Under the pieces are notes generated by a model. It was not told the DNA's origin. It searched no databases and was given only the letters and a program-made list of their open reading frames with translations. A DNA stretch of 64,000 nt from Haladaptatus caseinilyticus (GTDB lineage: Archaea > Halobacteriota > Halobacteria > Halobacteriales > Haladaptataceae): assembly GCF_026248685.1 (NCBI RefSeq), contig NZ_CP111042.1:186001-250000 (forward strand), given 5' to 3'. This document shows, piece by piece, positions 9,517 to 18,283 of this stretch (its first letter is position 1; each line of letters opens with the position of its first letter). The translations under genes and the position numbers were made by a program.

Positions 9517-9720
9517 ATGACGCTGACCGAGTGTGCGGATGCGACCGAATGTGCGGACACACCGACGACAGAGCGCGGCCTGCTCGACCGTGCCCAACAG
9601 CATGTGGCGATGTCGCCGCCGAGCACTTCCCGGATTTGCCGATCGAAACGATCGATTGGGAGATGTCTCACCGTACGAAACAGCAGGCGGGCATCACCAA
9701 ATACGACCCTGCCAGAGGCT
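9517..9720 (+). pseudogene. N-terminal half of an SprT-like gene, frameshifted
   Basis: Begins ATG 9517 with MTLTECADATE, then TTERGLLDRAQQHV, and after one frame change continues DVAAEHFPDLPIETIDWEMS and ends ITKYDPAR. This matches the first half of the SprT copy at 27336. The sequence stops just before the GEITISLAW segment. The missing second half of an SprT gene (from W-K-T-H-E-Q-H) is found in the same orientation at 13480, so the two may be halves of one gene split by cargo. Confidence 0.7.
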
Positions 9721-9737
9721 ACCGAGTTCCCTCCCGA

Positions 9738-10424
9738 TTACTGGTTCATGAGCCGGCCCAGTGGTCCCTCGCGGAGCCCCTCGCTTGTAACTGCGTGGTA
9801 GGTGATCATGATCGCTATTCCGATCAAACCGAGGAATGGGTTGACAAACCAACCAACCACCGCGGCTAGGCTGTAGAGCACCAGGCCGGTCAGGGGTCGC
9901 AAGCTTTGTGTACGGAAATAGTGGGCGGGGAGATCTGGATTAGCTAATGTGGGGTGCCGGCGCAGGTATGAAAAGGCCACCAGCCAAGGGGCGGACATGA
10001 TTGCAGCCATAAGGGCGTAGAAGGTGACGGCGGTTCGCAGGTCGTCGTAATTACCCCCGGCTAGCGCGGTTGCGAGGACGGCAGTTGGAAACGGAATGAT
10101 CACCACACCGAAAAGGATGCCAAGATTGATCCAGTTCAGGCTTAGGGTCATTTCTCGGATATGGCGAAAGAGTCCATGGTGATTGAGCCAGAGAACCCCT
10201 ACGTAGACGAATGACAGCACGAACGCTAGATAGGACGGCCATTCCCCGCGCAATCCCGCAAGCAGTCTACCGGGTTCGGTGTGCGGTACCCCTAACTCCA
10301 GCACTAACAGAGTGATGATAATCGCGAAAACGCCGTCGCTGAACGCCTTCACCCGGTCAATCTCCGCGTACCGTTCCTCCACTGTCGACTTGTTCGCCGT
10401 CTGATCTCGATTGCTTGCCGTCAT
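9738..10424 (-). CDS. TMEM175-family membrane protein (DUF1211)
   Basis: A 228-residue membrane protein. The first helix carries RVKAFSDGVFAIIITLLVLE, the FSDG signature of TMEM175 potassium channel proteins (residues about 24-43), and five further hydrophobic segments follow, giving the six-helix single repeat typical of prokaryotic members. The start ATG 10424 overlaps the stop of the epoxide hydrolase gene (ATGA), indicating coupling. Prokaryotic TMEM175 proteins conduct potassium; whether this one does is not shown. It forms a two-gene cargo with the hydrolase, flanked by SprT and SWIM fragments. Confidence 0.82.
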   Translation of the reverse strand: MTASNRDQTANKSTVEERYAEIDRVKAFSDGVFAIIITLLVLELGVPHTEPGRLLAGLRGEWPSYLAFVLSFVYVGVLWLNHHGLFRHIREMTLSLNWINLGILFGVVIIPFPTAVLATALAGGNYDDLRTAVTFYALMAAIMSAPWLVAFSYLRRHPTLANPDLPAHYFRTQSLRPLTGLVLYSLAAVVGWFVNPFLGLIGIAIMITYHAVTSEGLREGPLGRLMNQ

Positions 10425-11578
10425 CGGTATTGGCGGAAGAAACCCCGTATGTCTTCGACCAAGAGATCCGGTACCTCCATCGCAGCGAAGTGGCCGCCGC
10501 GGTCGAATTCTGACCAATGGGTAATATTGTGATTCTGTTCGGCGTATCGTCGGATGGAAGGATCCTTAGTGAACACCGCCACACCAGTCGGCACTTCGGA
10601 TGGCTCCGTCCATTGGTTGGAATGGGCGTTCTCGTAGTACAAGCGGGCTGACGAATTAGCCGTACCGGTTAGCCAGTAAAGCATCACGTTGGTGAGCAGA
10701 CGGTCGCGATCGACCACGTCTTCAGGTAACTCCTCCGTGTCGTCGGTCCATTCTTTGAATTTTTCCATGATCCACGCCAGTTGACCGACCGGTGAGTCGG
10801 TGAGTCCATAGGCGAGAGTCTGCGGCCGGGTGGACTGGATCTGCGAATATCCAGACTGTTCGTCCAGAAAGTGTTCGATCATCACTACACGAGCTTTCTC
10901 CGAATCGGTGAGTTCGGCTAGCTCCTCGTCGTCAAGCGGTGGAAACGGCATAAACCCAACAGTGGCAGCATTGACGTGGATGCCGACAACGTGGTCGGAG
11001 TCGACCCGCCCCAGGTCTGGAGAGACTTCAGCACCGACATCACCACCCTGAGCGCCGTACCGGTCGTAGCCCAGCCGACTCATCAGTTCAGCAAACGCAG
11101 CCGCGATGCGCCGCTTAGTCCACCCAACTTCCTTGGTAACCCCAGAGAACCCGAAACCAGGGATTGAAGGGATCACTAGGTGGAACGCATCGGTAGGATC
11201 GCCGCCGTGTGCGCGCGGGTTTGTGAGTGGACCGATAACTTCCAGAAATTCCACGACCGATCCGGGCCAACCATGGGTGAGAATCAGTGGGAGCGCGTCA
11301 GATTCCTCAGAGCGAACGTGCAGGAAATGAATAGTCTGGCCGTCGATGGTCGTTATGAATTGGGGAAACTCATTGAGTTTCGCCTCGTGTTCATGCCAGT
11401 CGTAATTAGTCTGCCAATACTCCGTAAGGTCCTTGAGATAGTCCACTGGCACGCCACGGCCCCACCCGTCACTGGGCAGCTGATCGGGCCAGCGGGTGCG
11501 CGCCAGACGGTTGTGTAGGTCGTTGAGCTCGCTCTCGGGAATGTCGACGCGGAAGGGGTAAATCTCAGTATCGGTCAT
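10421..11578 (-). CDS. Epoxide hydrolase (alpha/beta hydrolase with EHN domain)
   Basis: A 385-residue alpha/beta hydrolase. The N-terminal PFRVDIPESELNDLHNRLAR is the epoxide-hydrolase N-terminal (EHN) domain, the oxyanion motif HGWPGS is at residues 102-107, and the nucleophile Asp180 sits in GGDVG. A C-terminal GGHFAAMEVPDL carries the catalytic His. The enzyme opens epoxides to diols by way of an ester intermediate. ATG 11578 has GGTGAT just upstream and is preferred over GTG 11587. It is transcribed with the TMEM175 gene. Confidence 0.88.
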   Translation of the reverse strand: MTDTEIYPFRVDIPESELNDLHNRLARTRWPDQLPSDGWGRGVPVDYLKDLTEYWQTNYDWHEHEAKLNEFPQFITTIDGQTIHFLHVRSEESDALPLILTHGWPGSVVEFLEVIGPLTNPRAHGGDPTDAFHLVIPSIPGFGFSGVTKEVGWTKRRIAAAFAELMSRLGYDRYGAQGGDVGAEVSPDLGRVDSDHVVGIHVNAATVGFMPFPPLDDEELAELTDSEKARVVMIEHFLDEQSGYSQIQSTRPQTLAYGLTDSPVGQLAWIMEKFKEWTDDTEELPEDVVDRDRLLTNVMLYWLTGTANSSARLYYENAHSNQWTEPSEVPTGVAVFTKDPSIRRYAEQNHNITHWSEFDRGGHFAAMEVPDLLVEDIRGFFRQYR

Positions 11579-11689
11579 CTTTATCACCTCGATTTCGGCG
11601 GACTAGAGTCGCCGGCTAGCATCCTAACCCTATCGACTGCATACCTGCTATTCGAACTTCGAGATTTGCAAGCGGTTTGCCGTTAACGA

Positions 11690-11855
11690 AACCGCAACTG
11701 ACGACGGGACGCTCGAGGCCTTCCCGTCGGAGGACGACGACGATGCCGAACCAGCCAACTGCGACTGTGAGGGCGTCGGTGGCTTCCCGTGCTGGCCGTG
11801 CGTAAGGATGGGACGAAAAGAACTGCCGAACGAACCACCGCTTCAGCTCTATTAA
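11690..11855 (+). pseudogene. 3' fragment of a SWIM zinc-finger gene
   Basis: Reads ATDDGTLEAFPSEDDDDAE, then C-D-C-E-G-V-G-G-F-P-C-W-P-C-V-R-M-G-R-K-E-L-P-N and a stop at 11853-11855. This is the C-terminal third of the SWIM protein; the zinc-binding SWIM core is absent. The upstream end is abrupt. Confidence 0.75.
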
Positions 11856-11966
11856 TATATCTGGTTTTAAGGGAAATGGAGACACGGGGAGGACTGATTC
11901 ACTTTCACTGAACTTAGCGCGTTTATATGACGCTTGCTAGCCTATCTCTTCTGGAGGGGTATGGGC

Positions 11967-12911
11967 ATGACATCATATACTGAAACAGAAAATGTGGTCG
12001 AACCCAGGCAAAAAATCACTCCAAACCTTTGGTTCGATGATCAGGCAGTGGAAGCCGCGGAGTTTTACACTTCCGCGTTTGAAAACGCGGAAATCAAGGG
12101 TACGACCCATTACCCGGATGCCGGGCAGGAAATGACCGGGAAGGAAGCCGGCAGCGTGATGACGGTTTCCTTCGAGGTCGAGGGGTTCTCGTTTGTCGCG
12201 CTGAACGGCGGGCCGGAGTTCAGTTTTAACCCGTCGATATCGTTTTTCGTGAGTCGAGAAACAAAAGAGGGAATGGATGAGTTATGGGCACGCCTCGTCG
12301 ATGGTGGGGAGGTACTCATCCAGCTTGATGAACACCCGTTCAGCGACTATTACGGCTGGGTGCAGGATCGATATGGTGTCACGTGGCAGCTCATCCTCCC
12401 CAGCAACGAAGGCGACTGGCGGCCGGATCTGGTGCCGTCCCTCATGTTTACACAGGACAACGCTAACAAAGCCGAGGAAGCCATCGATTTTTACACCGGT
12501 GTCTTTGCTGACACCGAGCTGGGTCACCTAGAACGGTATCCGGAAGACACCGGCCCAGCCAAAAAAGGGGCACTTGCCTTCGGAGATTTCAAAGTCGAAG
12601 ACGTCTGGCTGGCTGTTATGGATACCGGCGTTGAACAGGACTTCGCGTTCAACGAAGCTATCTCCCTCATCGTCAACTGTGAAACCCAGGACGAAATCGA
12701 CGAACTCTGGGACGCACTCAGCGCGGCACCCAAAGCCGAGCAGTGTGGCTGGCTAAAGGACAAATACGGTGTCTCGTGGCAGATTACGCCGACAATGCTG
12801 AACGAGTTGCCGGACGACGACCCAGAGGCCAATGCGCGCATGATGAAGGCACTGCTGGAGATGAAGAAGCTCGACATTGCAGAACTGCAAACAGCATATG
12901 ATGGAAACTAA
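11967..12911 (+). CDS. Two-domain VOC/PhnB-like protein
   Basis: A protein of about 314 residues made of two PhnB-type glyoxalase/VOC domains. The first begins KITPNLWFDDQAVEAAEFYT and ends GWVQDRYGVTWQLI; the second begins VPSLMFTQDNANKAEEAIDF and ends GWLKDKYGVSWQIT. This tandem fits the 3-demethylubiquinone-9-methyltransferase-like/PhnB family. Function is unknown; such proteins often bind a metal or small ligand. GGAGGGG at 11952-11958 places ATG 11967 at the right distance; ATG 11961 is closer to it. It is followed 20 bases later by a YdeI-like gene, probably one operon. Confidence 0.82.
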   Translation: MTSYTETENVVEPRQKITPNLWFDDQAVEAAEFYTSAFENAEIKGTTHYPDAGQEMTGKEAGSVMTVSFEVEGFSFVALNGGPEFSFNPSISFFVSRETKEGMDELWARLVDGGEVLIQLDEHPFSDYYGWVQDRYGVTWQLILPSNEGDWRPDLVPSLMFTQDNANKAEEAIDFYTGVFADTELGHLERYPEDTGPAKKGALAFGDFKVEDVWLAVMDTGVEQDFAFNEAISLIVNCETQDEIDELWDALSAAPKAEQCGWLKDKYGVSWQITPTMLNELPDDDPEANARMMKALLEMKKLDIAELQTAYDGN

Positions 12912-12931
12912 GCTGCGTTAACCAAAGAACA

Positions 12932-13477
12932 ATGTCAAAATCAAAAATCAACTTTACCGCTCAACTGGTTACAATCGGATCGCGAACCGTCCTTAGACTA
13001 CCCGAGCACGCGAGTGAAAAGCTCCCATCTCGCGGCATGGTGATGGGCCGCGGAACCATCAACGGGTTCCATTTTCAGACCCCGCTTGAACCGGACGGTG
13101 AAGGAAGCCACTGGTTCGAGGTCGACAAAGCCACGCGTGAAAACGCTGGAGCAGACGTCGGCGACACTGTAACATTGGAGATTGAGCCGGTAAGTGACTG
13201 GCCGGAACCCACGGTGCCAGCGGACTTGGAGAATGCTTTTGCAGACCATCCAGAGGCACAGACTCTCTGGAATGATATCACAACGAAAGCACGCTGGGAA
13301 TATATCCGCTGGATCCGCTCCGCTAAAAAGTCCGAGACACGCGAGCGACGGATCGAGACTACCTGTTCGAAACTGGAAGACGGTCAGCGCAGACCATGTT
13401 GTTTTGACAGCAGCTCCTGTACTGTCCCCGATATATCGATGAGTGGAGTGCTGATTGAGCCGATGGAAAATCGCTGA
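12932..13477 (+). CDS. DUF1905/YdeI-OmpD-associated-like protein
   Basis: A 181-residue protein. The N-terminal half (INFTAQLVTIGSRTVLRLPE, then GRGTINGFHFQTPLEPDGEGSHWFEV) matches the DUF1905 beta-barrel fold; the second half has AFADHPEAQTLWNDITTKARWEYIRWIRSAK, the YdeI/OmdA helical domain that follows DUF1905 in many proteins. The end after about residue 150 (CSKLEDGQRRPCC...) looks usual for the family. Function is not established. It runs straight into an SprT fragment, which suggests the join lies at its 3' end. Confidence 0.78.
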   Translation: MSKSKINFTAQLVTIGSRTVLRLPEHASEKLPSRGMVMGRGTINGFHFQTPLEPDGEGSHWFEVDKATRENAGADVGDTVTLEIEPVSDWPEPTVPADLENAFADHPEAQTLWNDITTKARWEYIRWIRSAKKSETRERRIETTCSKLEDGQRRPCCFDSSSCTVPDISMSGVLIEPMENR

Positions 13478-13479
13478 CC

Positions 13480-13650
13480 TGGAAAACCCACGAACAACAC
13501 GAGTGGAAGCAATTCAGTTCGACCGTTCGCCACGAACTCATTCACGCCTGGCCGTATTACGAGTTCGACGAGGCAGATCACAGGCGAACGTTCGAGCGGT
13601 GGACGGACGCTCTCTACTCCTCGGATCACTGTGATTGGTTATTAAAGTAA
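13480..13650 (+). pseudogene. C-terminal half of an SprT-like metallopeptidase gene
   Basis: One open frame reads W-K-T-H-E-Q-H-E-W-K-Q-F-S-S-T-V-R, then HELIH (the HExxH zinc-protease motif, bases 13531-13545), AWPYYEFDEADH, and a stop at 13648. It lacks the N-terminus and the C-terminal zinc ribbon. It starts almost exactly where the N-terminal fragment at 9517-9720 ends. Confidence 0.72.
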
Positions 13651-13687
13651 TGTAAATGGATTTTGACTGGCAAATCCGAAACCCAGA

Positions 13688-14899
13688 CTAACTGAAAAGA
13701 GGAACGAATTCGAACAACAGATACGCAGAGACTGTTGAAATCCCGGGAACGATATTTTGCATGACAATAACACGGGCAGTAGTCCACGGTTTATAAAGCG
13801 AATCCATATCGATGTGTTGACTCCTCTCTACTTCGCTAGTCGATGTATAGTGAATCTTTTTAGGTTCGGTTTTATCGATTGTTGGTGTGTCTGTTGCATC
13901 TGCAGCAAGTGCGCCGCCAGAGATCCCCAGTGGACCTTCCTCGATCATTGTAGAGCGACGAGTATACTCCTTCACACGTGTGGCACGGCCCCACCCAAGA
14001 CCGACAATACTCATTGTTGAAACAATGACGATGCTAGCAGGTATCCCGAGTTCTGAAAGGACAGTGATGAGGATAGAACTCACGAGTGCAACGATCAATG
14101 CTGCAAGCAGAGGCATATCAGTGAGTTCATTTCCCATCGTATCGAGAGTTCGTCGAGCAATGGTAAACGCCCCGACTGCAATTGCACTCCCCGCAATCAA
14201 AATACCAGGGTTCATTTCAATAGCACCGCTGCCGACGAGTGGAGCAATTGCGTTCGCCATATTCGAGGCACCCGCCGAGAATGCGGTATAACAGCCGACG
14301 ATGATAACCAACAGGGTACCAATGAACTCTCGCATAGTTGTATTCTGGCCGAGTGTTGGTCGGACAATCCATCCCGAGCGATCAATCTGAAGCAGTGCAC
14401 CTTTGGTTTGTGTAATTGCGAACCAATCGAGAAGGGTAGGGTACCAGTATCGACCAATAATGGCACTTACCCAAAAGGCAACCACTGGGGAAACGAGCCA
14501 CCACGAAACAATACGCCACATCACTCCTACGTTCAGTGCATCAGTTGCAAGACCGAGTCCAGCAATCGTGCCAACACCAGTCATTGAGGTCGAGGCAGGG
14601 ACACCAACGATATTCGAGAGAAACAACGCCAATCCAATAAAAAAGAGAATTGCAATACTCGCTTCCAGAGTGAAAAATCGACTCGGAACAATTTCACCAC
14701 CCATTGTATTGATGACATTGCGACCAACTGTCCATCCGCCAATAAGAGCACAGATACTCATGAGAGATGCAGCACCAACCTTGGAGATCGTTTGGCTACC
14801 AACTGCAGGACCGAAAGCAACCCCCGTATTCGAACCACCAACATTGAAGCCCACAAAAATTGCGACAGTAAGTCCAATAAGAAAGAGTATCTCTACCAT
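13688..14899 (-). CDS. pitA: Inorganic phosphate transporter, PiT family
   Basis: A 403-residue membrane protein of the PiT phosphate permease family. The N-terminus VGFNVGGSNTGVAFGPAVGS and the internal AFSAGASNMANAIAPLVGSG are the paired G-x-N-D-x-x-N-type signatures of the two inverted repeats; here the Asp of the first is replaced by Gly (NVGGSNTG). A hydrophilic stretch (residues about 320-370) splits the last helices from the rest, as usual. It would import phosphate with a cation. No PhoU-like gene is adjacent. Confidence 0.85.
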   Translation of the reverse strand: MVEILFLIGLTVAIFVGFNVGGSNTGVAFGPAVGSQTISKVGAASLMSICALIGGWTVGRNVINTMGGEIVPSRFFTLEASIAILFFIGLALFLSNIVGVPASTSMTGVGTIAGLGLATDALNVGVMWRIVSWWLVSPVVAFWVSAIIGRYWYPTLLDWFAITQTKGALLQIDRSGWIVRPTLGQNTTMREFIGTLLVIIVGCYTAFSAGASNMANAIAPLVGSGAIEMNPGILIAGSAIAVGAFTIARRTLDTMGNELTDMPLLAALIVALVSSILITVLSELGIPASIVIVSTMSIVGLGWGRATRVKEYTRRSTMIEEGPLGISGGALAADATDTPTIDKTEPKKIHYTSTSEVERSQHIDMDSLYKPWTTARVIVMQNIVPGISTVSAYLLFEFVPLFS

Positions 14900-15015
14900 A
14901 GCTGAACCAAGTGGTATCGTTTGTTAAGTCCTTTGTCAACGTTTAGTAGGAATCAACATCATTAGCTCGAGGTCGCTCTGTCGGAGTAACCCGTAATTGT
15001 GCGCCTGATGGTTGA

Positions 15016-15291
15016 CGTTCACTTGATCGATGTCCTGATACTGATTCACGGACGAACCTCATTGAACAGCGCTGGAGAACGTGGATTATTCGAGGAATTC
15101 AATATGAGAAGTGGTGGTTCATTCTCCTCTTCATTGGTTTTGGATTGATGGGAATTGCCATCATTAGAAGCGGCCACTTCACAATAGCCGATCTACTCAA
15201 AGTGAGCAAAATATTTGGACAACTCGTTCTTCTAATTCTGCTTCTTGCACTCCCACTCGTTCTACTAGATTCTGAGTTAACACGAAGTTAG
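15016..15291 (+). pseudogene. Small membrane protein ORF without start codon
   Basis: The frame is open from 15016 to TAG 15289-15291 and reads IEQRWRTWIIRGIQYEKWWF followed by two hydrophobic segments (ILLFIGFGLMGIAII and QLVLLILLLALPLVLL). Codon use looks coding, but there is no ATG, GTG or TTG before the first helix; the first ATG (15148) is inside it. It looks like the 3' end of a lost gene. Family unknown. Confidence 0.45.
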
Positions 15292-15305
15292 TATATAATA
15301 CTAAT
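15287..15305. promoter_or_regulatory. 19-bp palindrome, site 1 (GTTAGTATATAATACTAAT)
   Basis: One of six near-identical 19-base inverted repeats in the window (others at 20154, 48287, 50610, 55336, 62390). It overlaps the stop of the membrane ORF relic. A symmetric AT-rich core between GTTAGTA half-sites fits an operator for a dimeric regulator or a TATA-containing promoter. Confidence 0.45.
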
Positions 15306-15360
15306 TCAGGATCTCGCCATTTCTGACTGCTCTCCTGTTCTCCATTACCACGAGGTCCAC

Positions 15361-15780
15361 CTATAGTAGGGCGGCTTCTTCGCGCTTTCCAACCATCACT
15401 GGTATATCGGTCGTGTACTCCTTTCCAGCAAACACCACCGTCACGGTCACATGATTCGGTAATTTCACCACCAATTCTTTGCGTGTTATCGTCGGACCAG
15501 TCGAAGATACAGTCACGTATGGCTGGTCATCTTCAGATGACAGTCCAGATGAAATCTCCTCGTCCGTGCCGAATCGAATTGGAATATTCTACTGGACCGT
15601 CCGTGTTGCGATCGACCCAGCTTCAAATTCAGCCCACCATTCGAATGATCGCGTTGCAAACTCAACCGGGCCATCAGCATTCCGTGCTGTCACAATCCGA
15701 ACTTCGTCTGTTTCAGGAAGGTACTCAACATTCTCACTCTTGGCCCGTTGACGGACAGTCAAAGGTTTCTTACAGGGTGT
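15361..15780 (-). pseudogene. Decayed gene of unknown family (one in-frame stop)
   Basis: On the minus strand the frame reads LTPCKKPLTVRQRAKSENVE, YLPETDEVRIVTARN, then an in-frame stop after ATRTVQ, and continues NIPIRFGTDEEISS to VTVTVVFAGKEYTTDIPVMV and ends at 15361. The coherence on both sides of the stop indicates one gene broken by a point mutation and lacking its start. A plus-strand frame of similar length here is its shadow. I do not recognise the family. Confidence 0.5.
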
Positions 15781-15946
15781 AAGGGGTGTTGCTGTACCGA
15801 TTCTGGATAGTGATCAGGAAGTTGTCGCTTCAATAGGAGTCACCGGCCCTCGGACTCGGTTTCAGACCTCATATATCTCGGATCTATTGAAATCCTTAGA
15901 GTCTGCAAAAAATGAGATTGAAGTCCAAGGACAATATTATAGATAG
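15778..15946 (+). pseudogene. C-terminal relic of an IclR-family regulator
   Basis: The frame reads R-G-V-A-V-P-I-L-D-S-D-Q-E-V-V-A-S-I-G-V, then TGPRTRFQTSYISDLLKSLE and ends QGQYYR at 15946. G-V-A-V-P-I followed by S-I-G-V-T-G-P is the end of the IclR effector-binding domain. The DNA-binding and most of the effector domain are missing. Confidence 0.7.
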
Positions 15947-15978
15947 TTGTTATACTCTATAATTTCATAGCACAACGT

Positions 15979-16332
15979 TTGCCAGACTGGGACACACTCC
16001 TCAATTTTGCACCCGAACTCACCAGGAATAGGCACGACAACCCCGATGAACATCAATATGTCATAACGGTGGACGATGCGACCAACAAACTGATGGCCTG
16101 CATCTGCCCGCACCACGTTCACCGACCTGCGTTCTGCAAGCACATGGCCGCCGTCGAAACCACGATAGATGACGGCACCCTGACGGCGTTCTCATCGGAC
16201 GACGAGGATGAGCGTATCAGTGGTCCCTATACGAGCTACGACACGTACGGCACCGTCGATCACACCTACTGGCAGTGTGGTGGCTGTGGCGCGGAAGCCA
16301 CTCGGAAAGGCGCACTTACCGACTGCTGCTAA
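15979..16332 (+). CDS. SWIM zinc-finger protein, variant with C-terminal CxxC tail
   Basis: A frame of 117 residues from TTG 15979. The SWIM site C-I-C-P-H-H-V-H-R-P-A-F-C-K-H is intact, and the C-terminus differs from most copies here: WQCGGCGAEATRKGALTDCC, a second likely zinc site, shared only with the copy at 31399. The normal start is lost and the first residues (MPDWDTLLNFAPE) are divergent, so expression is uncertain. An SprT N-terminal fragment follows 20 bases later in the same direction. Confidence 0.6.
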   Translation: MPDWDTLLNFAPELTRNRHDNPDEHQYVITVDDATNKLMACICPHHVHRPAFCKHMAAVETTIDDGTLTAFSSDDEDERISGPYTSYDTYGTVDHTYWQCGGCGAEATRKGALTDCC

Positions 16333-16352
16333 CCCCGTCTCACTTTTCATTT

Positions 16353-16499
16353 ATGGCACGAGAAACGACGCTCTCCGATGTTGCTACCCAGCGAACGCTG
16401 ACCGAAAGCGCGAACACAGTGACCGACGATATCCCTGAGACAGCGACGGCCCTGCTCTCCTCGCGTTCTCTCACGTCTCCCGAATCGAACTCTGGGTGA
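16353..16499 (+). pseudogene. N-terminal fragment of SprT-like gene
   Basis: ATG 16353 opens MARETTLSDVATQRTLTESA, matching the start of the copy at 31379 (MFRKTTLADGTQRTLTEC). After ETATALL the frame leaves the family and stops at 16499. The protease domain is absent. It sits directly after a SWIM gene, the module order seen elsewhere. Confidence 0.65.
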
Positions 16500-16528
16500 A
16501 CACGAAGGTCATTCTTCCTGTTGGATAG

Positions 16529-16957
16529 TTAGTTGAACGGATTATCTGGCGTCTCCAGACGAGTGATTTCCTCGAATACGTCGAAGTCATCATCAAACGA
16601 GTACAGATACTCGATCCCTTCTCGTTGCATGTATGCAACGATCGTCGCGTCCCCAAAGGAGAGGGCCTCATAGGTCTTAAAGAGGGTAACAGCGCTAGTG
16701 AAGTCCTTTTGTGCCGCGTGGAGGACTTCGAACCCAGCAGACTGATTCAACCGCTCATACGTCTCTGCTGCCGTCTCATGGCGCTTCCGGTTGTGTATCC
16801 AATTGAGGGTTTCGAGAGCGATGTAGTTCGTCACTCTCCCTGTCGGGAGATCACCGTGATCCATTCCGCGGACAATCTCCATAGCACTGTCGTGGTGTTG
16901 GTCATCAGTATCCGCCATCCCGATGAGAACGCCTGTATCGACGACTGCAACAACCAT
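16529..16957 (-). CDS. vapC: VapC-type PIN-domain toxin
   Basis: A 142-residue PIN-domain ribonuclease, the toxin of a VapBC pair. The N-terminal VAVVDTGVLIG carries the first catalytic Asp, the middle TNYIALETLN the conserved Glu, and LSFGDATIVAYMQREGIEY plus YSFDDDFDVFE the C-terminal acids. Length is normal. Its ATG 16957 overlaps the stop of the antitoxin gene, as expected for a toxin translated second. PIN toxins cut tRNA or rRNA; the target here is unknown. Confidence 0.85.
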   Translation of the reverse strand: MVVAVVDTGVLIGMADTDDQHHDSAMEIVRGMDHGDLPTGRVTNYIALETLNWIHNRKRHETAAETYERLNQSAGFEVLHAAQKDFTSAVTLFKTYEALSFGDATIVAYMQREGIEYLYSFDDDFDVFEEITRLETPDNPFN

Positions 16958-17214
16958 CAGTTGTTTTCGAAGAAGGCAGGATCTTCTTCGTGACCCGCAA
17001 GGTCGTGCGTTTCGGACCCGCCACCACCCATTGGTACCGGCTCAAAGTCGTCGAATGCCCCGTAGCGTTGCTTAACAACCTCGACAGAGAGGTTTCCCTC
17101 ATTGTCCGCATTCCAGCGGAGTTTGTCGCCCGGTTCGATGTCGAGCCGTCGGCGGAGCGACGCCGGAATCGTAACCATTCCCCGGTCGCTGACCTTCGTT
17201 TCTTCGGTTGCCAT
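16957..17214 (-). CDS. vapB: VapB-type AbrB/MazE-fold antitoxin
   Basis: An 85-residue protein. Residues 5-40 (TKVSDRGMVTIPASLRRRLD, then IEPGDKLRW) form the AbrB/SpoVT swapped-hairpin DNA-binding domain, and the acidic C-terminus (HEEDPAFFENN) would wrap the toxin. It is upstream of and overlaps vapC. The pair is probably self-repressed; no clear operator palindrome is visible upstream, where an older SWIM leader begins. Confidence 0.88.
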   Translation of the reverse strand: MATEETKVSDRGMVTIPASLRRRLDIEPGDKLRWNADNEGNLSVEVVKQRYGAFDDFEPVPMGGGGSETHDLAGHEEDPAFFENN

Positions 17215-17334
17215 ACTCGGCAGTACAGGCTCTCGCTTGATACATGTTGCGCCTCATGTAGCGTGATAATCCATGCACCCGTAGGGTGCACCAACACCCG
17301 GCACCGGTCTTCCTAATTGATCTCAAGAAAGACC

Positions 17335-17723
17335 ATGAGTACAAAACAATCCGCAGCCTTGAAGCTGCCAAGACGGCACAGAAACGCGCATAGGCCGAAC
17401 AGTTTTCCTTCGACGTCGATGCCCCCGGACTCGTCGAAGTCACCACCGAGAGCCACGAGAACCCCGCAAACCACCAGTACACCATCTCCATCGACGACAT
17501 GACTGGTGAACTGATGGCCTGCACCTGTCCGCATCACGTCCACCGCAATGCCGTCTGTAAACACATGCCCGCCGTCGAAAACGTAACCGACGACGGAACA
17601 CTCGATGCGTTCCCATCGGAGGACAAAGACGATAACGAACTCGAAGACTGTGACTGCGACGGTCTCGGTGGCTTTCCGTGTTGGCCGTGCGTGCGAACGG
17701 GACGAATAGTACTGCCGAACTAA
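17335..17723 (+). pseudogene. SWIM zinc-finger gene with frameshift and stop
   Basis: Starts normally at ATG 17335 (MSTKQSAAL), but one base is missing after the eighth codon and the restored frame then hits TAG where other copies have a Gln codon (KRAQAEQ). Beyond this the frame is intact: SFDVDAPGLVEVTTESHENP, the SWIM site C-T-C-P-H-H-V-H-R-N-A-V-C-K-H and C-D-C-D-G-L-G-G-F-P-C-W-P-C. The leader shows a hairpin with ACACCCGGCAC. This copy best shows the ancestral start. Confidence 0.75.
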
Positions 17724-17803
17724 CCACCGCTTCAGCTCTTTTTCTCAATCACATTAACTTCTGATTTCGAATCTCACCGACCAACGAACGCTCATGGAGA
17801 CGA

Positions 17804-18280
17804 TTACGGTGGATTTTGAGCGGTATTGAGCTCGGCAAAATTCTCAGTCTCGTAACCCCGACGCCACAGTTTCAACACGGCTCGTGTCACAATCCGTGGT
17901 TCCTCAACTTCTATGCATGACTGAATCGCGGTTTGCGAGTCTGCTGCCGGTGGTTCGTGGAAATGATTTTCAGGAGAGTGGGTATTCGGATGCCGATCGA
18001 ATCGCCAGTTGACATCGGCTTCATCCACGTAGTGAAACCGGTATGCACCGGATGCGTACCACGTTATATCGAACCGACACCACGTAGAGTCTCCAATTCC
18101 ATCGGCGAATGTGACATGGAGTTCTTTCGGTGATAGTATATTATCGAACGTCGCGTCCTCGACAACGGGTTCTTCATGGAGAACAATATCTCGTATCGTC
18201 TGCATTTCAGCAGCATCAGGTGGTCCGATAGCACCACTTAGCTCGTCAGAAGAAATTCCCGCAGATGAATCACCTGCCAT
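17804..18280 (-). CDS. TumE/DUF6516-like protein, candidate toxin
   Basis: A 158-residue acidic protein. The conserved centre reads WCRFDITWYASGAYRFHYVD and WRFDRHPNTHSPENHFHEPP (residues about 85-115): an Arg-Asp followed by spaced His, as in DUF6516/TumE-like proteins. It lies three bases after a winged-helix regulator gene. A second such pair is at 48423-49449. In bacteria the TumE-TumA pair acts as toxin and HTH antitoxin; here that role is an inference from the motif and gene order. Confidence 0.6.
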   Translation of the reverse strand: MAGDSSAGISSDELSGAIGPPDAAEMQTIRDIVLHEEPVVEDATFDNILSPKELHVTFADGIGDSTWCRFDITWYASGAYRFHYVDEADVNWRFDRHPNTHSPENHFHEPPAADSQTAIQSCIEVEEPRIVTRAVLKLWRRGYETENFAELNTAQNPP

Positions 18281-18283
18281 CTC

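Noticed and set aside
15479-15782. Plus-strand frames of 90-99 codons
   Set aside because: They are antisense to a decayed minus-strand gene with a better amino acid pattern.
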